DNA of 64,000 nucleotides from contig JAIWND010000033.1 in the NCBI GenBank assembly GCA_025330725.1, positions 62,001-126,000 of the forward strand, given 5' to 3'. This document shows, piece by piece, positions 11,611-22,103 of this stretch. Origin of the DNA: Chlamydoabsidia padenii (taxonomy: Eukaryota > Mucoromycota > Mucoromycetes > Mucorales > Cunninghamellaceae). Numbering within the stretch: the first letter of the stretch is position 1; each line of letters starts with the position of its first letter. The translations under genes and the position numbers were made by a program. Below the pieces are notes generated by a model. The model was not told the origin of the DNA. It ran no database searches and saw only the letters and a program-made list of their open reading frames with translations.

Positions 11611-14600
11611 ATGGCTCAATATCAAAAACCATTACTTCATAACAGTCAAGGTAAGATGAATGTATTCAATTCATTCACTTTTTAACCTTTATAATCCTTT
11701 AGATATGATGCAGGAACTATTTGAAGAGATCAACGGATATTTGGGTGGTAAGTAAAAAGTAGCCCCCAACCAACCAGTACTTCTTTTTTTTTTTTTTTTT
11801 TGCCACATATTGACTAACGCTTACCTGTACTTTGTTTTATAGACCAAGGAAAACCAACAGCCGACATTCCCTCAACCTCTATATTGTCGCCGTTTAATGT
11901 GTCTACCGAAGGCGAAGAAGATGATGATTCTATCGAAAACAACCAATACACCACAACTACAAACACAATAGATTCAAATAATGAAAGTATCAAGTCTCTA
12001 TCTCCTTTGCAAGCTGCCATGTTTGTAGAATCTGATGATGATGACTCGTTATCTGGTGGAAACAGGTACATCTGGGATTAATTATTTATTTTGATTCTGA
12101 AACTAAATTTCCCCTTTTTCCTCTCTGTTTGATAGATATCCAACACATCCTACTGATCATACTGAACAGGCTGTATGTGTCTGCTACAAATGCAAAGATG
12201 ACAAGGACGACAATAATAATAACAACAATGCTGCAGCAATAGAATCTCAACCTTCTTCAACCTTCACAAGTCGACTACTCCGTCGGCCCAAATCAACAAG
12301 CTCCTTTGGTGTCGTGAACAGCGCCAAACTTGCTCATATTGCCGGTCTCGTCAAACAAACCCTCAGCAGTACACCGCGTGACATTATCACTTCACCTTCA
12401 GTACCATCGTCCACCCATAACAACCTTCTTCAACCCAGCTTTGATAATGCGGAGAAACACCATACACCATCACCCAAGTACGGCTATGAACAACACAAAG
12501 ACGATCCATCGCCATTTTCAGCCCACTTGCACGAAGATGGCATACATTCTGAAAATAGCATGTCTTCTCACACGGCTTTCGAAAAAAACGACCCATCGAC
12601 TCTCTACAATGACAGTGGCTACGGGTTGTTATCTTCTCCGACTTTAATGATGGGCTCTTTTGAAGGACAGGATCTTCAATATCAAGATGTACAAGGCGCT
12701 CTGATGGATTCTTCATACAATAACACATCATTTGATTTGGATTCTTTTCCTGGTGAAAAGCAAGTATTGGTCGAACCCGTCTCTTCAACTCATTTGCCTT
12801 TTTTGACACCAAGTCTTCGTATGGGTGAACCTCATGTCATTGCTTTACGGACAAAGATGGCTCGGGATGTTGGATCTCATGACGATCGAATTAATGCTTA
12901 CAGTAAGCAAATGTGATTGAAAAAAAAAAGTATGTTTTATATCTAATATTTTTTGTTTTTGTATATACAGATAATGCGTATTCTCATTGCATCATGGCTA
13001 AAACGGATATGGTACCTTGGATTAAAAAACAATATAGCAAAGGTCCACCTGAACTGGTAACAAGTAAGTCAAAGGAGAAGAAGAAAAAGGATCAGGAAAC
13101 TAATCATGTTTTTATATTACTAGGTTATATACCACGACCCAAACGATCGTCCAAGGCTCTATTTGGTTTATTCAAACGACATTCAAAAGTGGAAGACTCT
13201 ACATCGCTTGCAGTTACTGACCTCTCTGATTTGGCAAGCACTTCCATCTCTTCTGGCAAATCTTCTTCGTTTATGATGGAATCTTTGCATACGCCATCTC
13301 CTCAACCTGCTAGATCACCATCTCAACAAAGTCAACCACAACACTTTAGCAGCAATGTCCTGTTATCACCATTAAATGGTGAAGAGTCATGCACGCCTGT
13401 CAATACTATGGAGCCAAGTAGATCATTACAACCAAAGCTTCACGGAAAACAACGTCGATCACCTTCGCCATCGTCCGGACACAAGAAATCAAACTCCTTT
13501 GCTTCAATGGAAGAACCACCTGTATCTATTTTGAAAAAGTCTTCCTCTGCTGCGAATTTGGTAGATGAACCGGTGTCTATCTTGAAACAACCTTCACCAG
13601 TATCTGGATTTATGGATGAACCTTGCTCTGGGTTAAAAAGCAGTAGATCTCAACCTGTAATTGGCTCTCATGAAGATCGGCCTACCTCGATATTAAAAAG
13701 CAGATCTCCATCGCCTAGTGTCTCAATGGAATCAAGACACCCGACCCGACATCGATCTCGCTCACCTATTCCAGCAGCAACATCCAACACTAGCAGCAAC
13801 CATCATCACCACCACAACAACAGCAATAATAAAAGAACCCAATTGCTATGCCCACCATCTGGCAGTATGTACACAACAGGTCATCTTGATCCTCAGCGTC
13901 AACGGAGCCGTAGTGTTTCGCCCTCTCCAAGATCATCTTCAACACACAAAAATCGAAGCTCGTCACCAATGTCACGCTCTTCTTCTCCTTTTGCTGAACA
14001 AGGACACAACTATCATCATTCAAATCGACAACCACCACCTCGACGATCACTCAGTCCATCACCTTCAACCCGGCATTACACCTCACAAGATCAATATCTC
14101 TCACCCAGACGACATTCCAATGTAGGAGGTCATTATCGCAGCAGTAGCAACAGCAGCTTACGGTCCTCACCATCGAATGATTACGACAATAGAAAGATTC
14201 ATCGGGCTCGATCCAGTGAATATCTTGATATGGCACCTTCTCGTGATTATGGCGGTGATTCTTATTTGTTACTCCCACTCGAACAACAAGCACCAAGACC
14301 ACGCCGATTATCGAATAGTAGCCATCAATATCATCGTCGACCTCATCCAGCATCCTTGGCTTCTACTGGACGACGTGTCACTGATCCTCCTCCTATGGCA
14401 AACAATCAAAAAGTCAGGGCTGGTCGAAGAAAATCAATGGTGATGGACGACATGAATTCGGACTACTTTACTGGGCCATCAACGCCAGCGCCCAGGCGAT
14501 GGTCCACCAATCAACAACCACCTTCTTCCCACTATTTATCCAAACGACAAACTAAAGTGGGACTCAACAATCATGCCTTGGATGATCTCTGTGCCTTTTT

Positions 14601-14709
14601 TCAACACATGCCTCGACATGTTCTCGCCAACTATTTGCAAGAGGCTCATGGTGACTTTTACTTGGCCAAGGACTTGTGTATGGAAGATATTATGGATAAC
14701 GGTATTTAG
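11611..14709 (+). CDS. Large disordered Ser/Arg/Pro-rich protein with C-terminal CUE-like domain
   Basis: Six exons (11611-11650, 11703-11747, 11843-12065, 12136-12902, 12971-13063, 13124-14709) give 917 residues. I recognise no named family. Residues 40-100 are acidic (EGEEDDDSIE, ESDDDDSL). The middle and C-terminal half are low complexity, with repeated EPVSILK-type blocks between about residues 440 and 510 (for example EEPPVSILKKSSSA, DEPVSILKQPSP, DRPTSILKSRSP), then RS/SP dipeptides and His/Asn runs. The last 43 residues (LDDLCAFFQHMPRHVLANYL then QEAHGDFYLAKDLCMEDI) have the Phe-Pro-like and di-hydrophobic pattern of a ubiquitin-binding CUE domain. The RS-rich blocks suggest phosphorylation by SR, CDK or proline-directed kinases. 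A role as a scaffold that recognises ubiquitin is inference only. Confidence 0.8.
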
Positions 14710-14842
14710 GTGATAGAATATATTAGATACCCATTTGTAATTGTTGTCTTACTTATACTTGACTTGTTTTCAATAAAAATCAAATCTTGACGCCTTTGGT
14801 GAAAAGAACAAACTATGCAAATGTGATCGGCGATTCAATTTA

Positions 14843-14854
14843 CGGAATTTGAAT
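14843..14854 (+). promoter_or_regulatory. CGGAATTTGAAT upstream motif of AHA1
   Basis: The A-variant of the recurrent motif lies 80 bp upstream of the AHA1 ATG. I looked for a regular nGAAnnTTCn heat-shock array nearby and saw only imperfect repeats. Confidence 0.35.
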
Positions 14855-14933
14855 AAATCAAAACAAAAATAAATGCTCACATCCATCCGCGACTTTCTAT
14901 CTTCTTCTTTACCTTTCTTTTTTGTAATTAATC

Positions 14934-15727
14934 ATGTCCAACTGGAAAAACGTTAACAACTGGTAAGTAACCAAAAAAAAAAAAAAAGAAGAACTGCACT
15001 TTAACCAAACTAACTAATGACTTGTTATTCTCATATAGGCACTGGTAAGGGCAGCTGACATTTATCACCCTAGTGTTGGCTAATAACTCTTTATTATTAC
15101 TATTGATAGGGTGAACAAGAACTGTTTATCTTGGGCTCAAAAGTACTTTGCTGAGCAATTAGAAGGTGTCAAGGTGGAAAACAATGGTGCGGAAGCTCAA
15201 ATTACCAAGATGGTCGAAACCGATGGTGATGTGGAATTATGTCAACGCAAAGGTAAACTCATTACTATCTTTGACGTCCGTATCCAATTAGCTTGGAAAG
15301 GTAAGTGAATCACAAAACAAGGGGGGAGGGTGAAATGCAAATTCTGGTCATGACTCATCTGCGTACTTGTGTTTTGTTTTGATTTAGGAACTGCTCCCGA
15401 TGGCACCGAAGCTTCTGGAAAACTTCTGATCCCCGAATGTGCTCATGACACCGAAGAAGATGAATATGTGGCAAGTCAATAAAAAAAAAAAAAGAACCCT
15501 CTCCTCAAACTACTTACTCATTTGTCTTTTATTTTTATTTTTATTTTTTTTTTTAGTTTGATATTACTGTAGACAATGAAACCAGTGCAAAACAACCTGT
15601 GCGTGATTTGATCAAGAAAAACATGGTGCCCATCTTGCGTAAAAAGTTATCCGCCTTTTCCTCTGACATGATCAAAAGTAAGAGGGAAAATAAGTTAATA
15701 GACAGGTTTGGGTATGATACTAACTCA

Positions 15728-15789
<62 letters not shown>

Positions 15790-16402
15790 TCATAGTTCCG
15801 ATGTTTATATTGAAAACGGACAAAATGTCATCCAACCCGGTGTCACCAAGGAACGTAGCAATGTCACTCATATCAACAAATCTTCGGCCACCACCACCAC
15901 ATCTTCTGCTCCTACAAACAAGAAAAAGGTTAACACGGTATCAATGAATGATGATATTGAATTCCAAACCTCGGCGCATGAATTGTACGAAACCTTATTA
16001 GATCCTCAACGTGTATCTGCCTGGTCTCGCGGTCCTGCCAAGATTTCTCGTGAAATCAATAGTTCTTTTGAACTGTTTAATGGTAATGTATCTGGCAAAA
16101 TCTTGGAATTGGTAAGTTTATATCATATAGTAGGGAGTGCTGTTACTCACATTGACAACTTTTATTATTATTATTAATAGGTCCCTGATAAAAAGATTGT
16201 ACAATCATGGCGATTGGGCTCTTGGCCTGCCGATCACTACTCAACTGTGACAATTGAATTCGACCAAGGATCTGATGGTACTCGATTATACCTCAAGCAA
16301 ACTGGACTTCCTTTGGGTGAAGAAGAATTGACCCGAAACAACTGGAATGGATATTACTGGCGTGCGATCAAGCAAACCTTTGGTTTTGGTGCTGTATTTT
16401 AG
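14934..16402 (+). CDS. AHA1: Hsp90 co-chaperone, activator of Hsp90 ATPase
   Basis: Stimulates the ATPase cycle of cytosolic Hsp90 by binding its middle and N-terminal domains. Seven exons: 14934-14962, 15039-15044, 15110-15300, 15388-15470, 15557-15677, 15789-16111 and 16181-16402; 324 residues. The N-terminal Aha1_N domain starts with NNWHWVNKNC, the family's conserved NxNxWHWxxK element. A Thr/Ser/Lys-rich linker around residues 165-195 leads to the SRPBCC-type AHSA1 domain (ELYETLLDPQRVSAWSRGPA to GWP-like SWPADHYSTV). Exon 2 is only 6 nt (GCACTG) and is needed to read NWHWV. Intron 4 begins GC rather than GT: GTG|GCAAGT keeps the Val of EYVFDITV. Intron 5 contains an uninterrupted run of 56 T. 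The product looks intact. Confidence 0.96.
15731..15786 (+). repeat. 56-nt poly-T tract in AHA1 intron 5
   Basis: The acceptor of intron 5 is preceded by 56 uninterrupted T bases ending in TTAG. Long T runs before acceptors are common in this window, but this is the longest. Its exact length may be uncertain in any assembly. Confidence 0.9.
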
Positions 16403-16984
16403 GTATCCCTTTTTATATTAGTTATGTTATTGGTAGTAGTTGTCATAAATAAATAAAATGTAAATCTGTCGGAGGCAATTGGATGATAATTTGCAGTTGC
16501 ATATGTAAAGCAGCACTAGTTTTATTAAAATAAGTAAAATAAACAATAAAATTAACGGTGTTTAAAGAAATGATCGAAAGCAATGATACATAGGAAAAGA
16601 AAGCAAACAGCCAGTTAGCACACATGAATAGCCCATTTTGTCTTTGGAAATGGTAAAACCTACCCGAAGGAGTCAAGGGTAGGGCTGCGATAACACCCCG
16701 GAAGAGTTAAACAAAGGAAAAGAAAAATAGGATGCAGTCTAGATGGAACATCTATCTTCATTATTGTCTGATTTGTAATCGTTTCAGTCTGGCTGGACAC
16801 ATTGGCAGTGGCGGAAGGAGAACGGAAAGAAGACAGAGGGGAGAGAGGATTCATCCAACTATATTGGAAGTGGAGGAAGGAGGGCGGAAAGAAGGGGAAA
16901 AAAAAAGTTGTCAATCAGTGTTGGGGAAATGATAGCGTGTGTAAATTGATGGTGAGCCAATCATTCAAACAATGAATAAGAATG
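16403..16984. other. Intergenic, 3' side of AHA1
   Basis: The 3' region of AHA1 has AAATAAATAAAATG near 16447. Short open frames exist on both strands (for example minus 16914-16660), but they have no start context, splice logic or recognisable sequence. I see no gene here. Confidence 0.4.
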
Positions 16985-17935
16985 CTTCAAAGATAGGAGG
17001 TGGTCAGTGCTGGGGAAATTGTACGATATTTAGGATTATATCTAGATGTAACCGATCAAATCAGTAATCCAAAAAGATGAGGTTTTTATGAGACGTCAAA
17101 TGGTTATGGTATTTAGGTTAAAAGCCAAGTACCAAGACCCTTGTGTCAATCTGTGCGATGACTTTTACCTGTCATGAAACCCACCTCGTGTTCAAATCCC
17201 GCTTTACCTTGAATCCTTACCAAGATTTTGGATGGACTCTCCTCGCTCCATTGTTAAAAGGATGCTAATGATTAAAGTGGTGAAGTGAATACTAGAACCC
17301 ATTTCCAATATACTGTACCGCAAAAGTCAAGCACCAGGATCCTTGTGTTAGTCAGTCCAAGCTTGCAATGAGGTTTATCTGTCTTTTACAAGAAATAAGG
17401 ACGCAGACTTTTTTTACAGACAGAAGCAAAAATCATTTTCAAAACCCGCCAGTCCCTAGTCAGGGTTGGAAAGGGCTCTACTCGCTCCATTGCCAACGGA
17501 TGCTAATGATTAAAGTGGCCATGTGGACACTATGACCCATTTACAACATACTTTACCGCAAAGTCAAGTACCAAGGCTTCTGCGTTAGTATGTTTAGACT
17601 TGCAATGACATTTACCTTTTCTTTGCGACGAAAGATAATTTTTTTTCTTTGTAGACGAAAGAAAGCTTCATTTTCAAACGCCGAACACCCAAATTCAATG
17701 CGCCTAGCAGTTCCCGATTTGAGGGCATGATCATGGCGGGGAAGCGATGTCAGTCGAGATTTCGTTACTCGTTGTAGAGCCCATGTATGCAGTCTCTCTC
17801 CACCCAACTTCTCCCGTGCCCCCTCTTTGCGAGGGCACTCCATTCCATTTCTATTACTATCAACACATTGTTGCGCTAAAAAGCGGGATTTCAAAGTTTT
17901 ATGAAGTTTGAGATGTCCGTACGATGTGGCAGGAT
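16985..17935 (+). repeat. Dispersed repeat, locus A (two tandem units of about 240 bp plus a longer 3' part)
   Basis: A noncoding repeat that also occurs at 27055-27660, at 39240-39415 (reverse) and in divergent form at 56040-56735. Two tandem units are visible: TTCAAATCCCGC at 17191 and TTTTCAAAACCCGCC at 17437, GATGCTAATGATTAAAGTGG near 17262 and 17502, so the period is about 240 bp. Each unit runs from the CCCGC motif through GGCTCTACTCGCTCCATTG to CCATTT-CAACATACTTTACC and CAAGTACCAAGGC. The 3' part (17590-17935) matches locus B closely and holds a minus-strand open frame (17894-17553). That frame has matching words in B (LQRVTKS-LTSLP-HDHA-KSG, EFGC-AFENEAF), but most differences between the copies change the amino acid, so it is probably not a protein under selection. 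Confidence 0.85.
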
Positions 17936-18044
17936 TTTATTTATATAGAAGAGTGTTTTGTTGTATTATTATATTTTAAATCAATAGCTATGATATAGTC
18001 TACGTTGTGTATCCCCTGCTCCCTTTAACCTTTGGTCAAATGGT

Positions 18045-18180
18045 CGGCACCCTATGGGTGCGGTCAACATCGACGTTTCAAAAAAAAAAAAAAGGTCAAA
18101 AGCCTGGGATTGAACCGGAGTTTGAGATTTGTTACATTATTTTTTTAAAGAGAGATAATGTCATGCTGACCACACCCTTA
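18045..18180 (-). other. tRNA-like relic or SINE-like inverted element
   Basis: On the minus strand an A-box-like GTGGTCAGCATGA (near 18165) is followed by a B-box-like GGTTCAATCCC (near 18106-18116) and then, after GGCTTTTGACC, a run of T that could terminate Pol III. Ends that would form an acceptor stem do not pair and the T stem is imperfect, so it is not a functional tRNA. On the plus strand at 18055 a related GGGTGCGGTCAACATCGACG faces it, making a short imperfect inverted repeat. It could be chance, a decayed tRNA or a SINE fragment. Confidence 0.25.
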
Positions 18181-18421
18181 CCTTTGTCCCCTTCCATCCC
18201 TTCGTCTACTCTCACTCTCTCCTTTATATTTTTTATTATATGGATTGAAGCCACACCACGCGTGAATATGATCCCAAGGGAGACGAGACAAAAGGAGATC
18301 ACTCAAAATAAGGAGACATATATATAAAAGAAGACCATTGGTTTTTTTTTATTGTGTAAGTATAAAAATATTATAGGCTATATATATATATAAAGTGTAT
18401 AAAAGTACATGTATCTAGTGT
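18181..18421. other. Intergenic, AT-rich
   Basis: Contains TA-rich simple sequence (for example TATATATATATA near 18381) and serves as the 3' flank of the next gene. Nothing else recognised. Confidence 0.5.
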
Positions 18422-19566
18422 TTAAAGTAGTGTGGAGGGATCAAAGACAATATAAAGTTTAATACCGTCGCGCATGATATGACATGCATGAGAGAGATGA
18501 GGCTACATATTCCGATAATAAAAAAGTCAGTCAGTGAAAAGTCAAAAAAAAAAAAAAAAAAAGGGAGGGGGAGAGGTTATGAGCAACTTACCAAATGGGA
18601 ATGTGCCAACCAAGCATATAGAGCTTCTAAAACCAAGGCGTCAGGGATGGATGCATATTTCATCATGTGGTTAGTAGACACAGGGAGGATGGCAGTGTTG
18701 GCAAAATGGATACCAAAAGGAGCAAGAGTAGGATGGACCGTTTGAGGTGATTTGATGATGGTGAGTTTTAATACAAGTTTAGCTTGGCCGGTACCTTCCT
18801 CGCTGCCTAGATAAAATCGTGGATCCTTGGTGTAAAGTCGAGGGTCCATCCTGATCGTCTTGTTTAATACAACCGAATGGCCAAGAAGAGATCGAAGGCG
18901 CATACGTGAAGTCTATATGAGGACGAGAGAGAGAAATTAATATGGAAGATGAGGAGGTAATGTGTATCACTTTTTTTTTTTTACCTTGTGGATATGAGTG
19001 ATGATGATTGGGTATTGATCAAGAGTAGAAGACTGATCGTCATATTGGATGGAAGGTAGTCGGGGTTTGATTGTTGTGTAAGGTGTTGAATGAGATGGCG
19101 AAAGGTGTAAAGAAGAGGCGATCAGTGAAGTACGATTGGATGAGAAGGATGTTAATGAGCAAGTCGAGTTCCGATTGGATGATAATGGTGAGAGTGGTGG
19201 TGAGATTGGAAGTCGAATAGAACAATCAATATCTGCTGGTTTGACTACATATATATAAAAGATCATCAGTAAAAGACAAAACAAAAGGGGGGGATGATTG
19301 TTATTACCATTTGATTGTTCCAAAGTACTTATGGAAAGAGAAGATCCAGTTAACAATTGCTGTATGGCGTTTGTACTATTGTATTGTTTAGATAACCGAT
19401 CAATTTGCTTTTGAGAAACAAGATCAGGATTATATTGTTCTAGTTGAGGATGATACATGGAGGGGGATTTAGTAAAAAGGGGAAGATCGGATTGATACGT
19501 GGAGGATAAAAGATAATCATCATCAGCATTTGTAAAAACCATCATGGATGAATGTTTATGAAGCAT
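18422..19566 (-). CDS. Unassigned 306-residue protein
   Basis: Four exons (19566-19308, 19244-18985, 18912-18592, 18502-18422) join in frame. I do not recognise the family. Residues 1-170 are Ser/Thr/Pro-rich and look disordered (LPISPPLSPLSS, TSFSSNRTSLIASS). From about residue 158 there is a compact, probably folded domain: YPIIITHIHKTSRMRLRSLL, then DPRLYTKDPRFYLGSEEGTG, then QAKLVLKLTIIKSPQ and ending HIMRDGIKLYIVFDPSTLL. The start at 19566 follows a strong TTTTTTTTCAG acceptor and a TATATAAA about 85 bp upstream, so the leader may contain an intron. A further open block at 20010-19918 (SSFTISDYITLIFLDGDIGD) ends in a good donor, but its phase does not fit this start. Confidence 0.6.
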
Positions 19567-20281
19567 ATTGTAATTCTGAAAAAAAAAGTTGGGAGAAAGA
19601 GAAAGAGAAAAAAAAAAAAAAAAAAGGACGGGGTCTGGAAATGAAAATTTATATATCTCCTGGAGTGGAACCCCTGAATTCCCTTTTTCGTCACTCCCGC
19701 ATTGACCTATGTATAAACGCATGTCATGGAGAGAGGAGCTTTCTTTTCTTTCTTTTTGCATGAATATCGGTTCTACTTCATTTCATGCATCTCATATGCT
19801 TTGCCCTGGCTTGTATCATATGAAAAAAAAAAAAATTGGGAAGCAGGGAGAGGGCGTGTATAGGTGTGTCAGGGGCGGGGATTGAAAGAGGAGAGAAGAA
19901 GGTGAAGTATACCTGGGAAGAAGGAGTAGATCGCCGATATCGCCATCCAAAAAGATCAAGGTAATGTAATCGGAAATGGTAAATGAGGACCCTAAAAAGA
20001 AACGAACCTTCCTATCCCGAAAAAAAAAAAAAAAAAGGGAGAAGGAGCAAAAAAGTATGTGGGATAGCATCATCTCTATGTCTGTGCCCTCCTTTATTCT
20101 TCCAAACGTTAATATCATTCATTACGTGTATACAGTTAATTTCTTTATTAGTAAAAAGACTTTTTTAAATTGTAGGGCATAATAATATAAGTAAGGGAAG
20201 GGAAGGGAGAGTATAAATAGAGATAACAAACAGTAGATTTAACATAATATAGCATAAGGACATAATAAGAGTAGTGGTAAA
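19567..20281. other. Intergenic with a possible orphan exon
   Basis: Mostly homopolymer-rich promoter DNA. On the minus strand 20010-19918 encodes an uninterrupted block (KVRFFLGSSFTISDYITLIF then LDGDIGDLLLLP) between a CGGGATAG acceptor and a CCCAG|GTATAC donor. It may be a 5' exon of the 18422-19566 gene under a different arrangement, or of a separate short gene. Not called as CDS. Confidence 0.25.
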
Positions 20282-21396
<1,115 letters not shown>

Positions 21397-22103
21397 TCAA
21401 GAATAAGGTTGTATAGATAAAGAGATGTGAGTGTTATATAGAGTTAGTTTTCACTAAAGGGGTTTGCATAAAAAAAGAAAAAAGTTAGCGAGTTCGATTC
21501 ATTTTTGTTTTGTTTTATAGGTGCATTACATTGGTAGGTTTTAAAAAAGGTAGATCGTGAAAGAGATGTGAGGTGGATATAAAGGGAGAATGAGGAAGAA
21601 GAAGGAAAAAAAAAAGAGAGAGAGAAGGGACCTTTATATAAAGGACAAAAAAGAAGTATAAATAAGGAAAGCAAAGGAAAAAGGAAAGAGAGAGAGAAAG
21701 AGTATGCCACCTGCTCCTCTCTCTTTCTCTTTGTCTTGCGTGGTAATGTCAATCGCCGCTTGAATTGAATGGGGAAAGAAGCATGAACCTTTTTGGTCAT
21801 GAAAAGAGGATCTGCAAACCATAATTCAGTCGCCTCTTGGTCCTTTTCAAACAAGATCCCATGATTTCCCCCCCCCCCTTTTTTTTTATTCTATACCCTT
21901 TTTCTGCGTTGCCTTTTCCGGACACGTGCCGTTTCAGTGCCGGAGAAGCATCCGTTTTCAATCCCAACATTGCGCAACAGCATGTCTATATAGACTAAAA
22001 AAAGGACAATAAAGGAAGGTTGCTTTATTTATTTTATTTTTTAACAACAGGGAATTACAGTTTATTATTATTATTATTAAAAAACAGGTGGAGTAGACTA
22101 TTA
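21397..22103. other. Intergenic between divergent-end neighbours
   Basis: Promoter side of the zinc-finger gene and 3' side of GRC3. It is rich in A, AG and CT runs (GAGAGAGAAAG near 21687). A minus-strand open frame (21854-21444) is low-complexity Ser/Phe/Leu caused by these runs. TTTTCAATCCCAAC near 21956 resembles the recurrent motif weakly. Confidence 0.4.

Noticed and set aside
18479..18745. Plus-strand frame with poly-Lys opposite the 306-residue gene
   Set aside because: Antisense to well-spliced exons and built on an A run.
21444..21854. Minus-strand Ser/Phe/Leu-rich frame upstream of the zinc-finger gene
   Set aside because: Low-complexity translation of AG/CT runs; a TATA box and a stop separate it from the gene.
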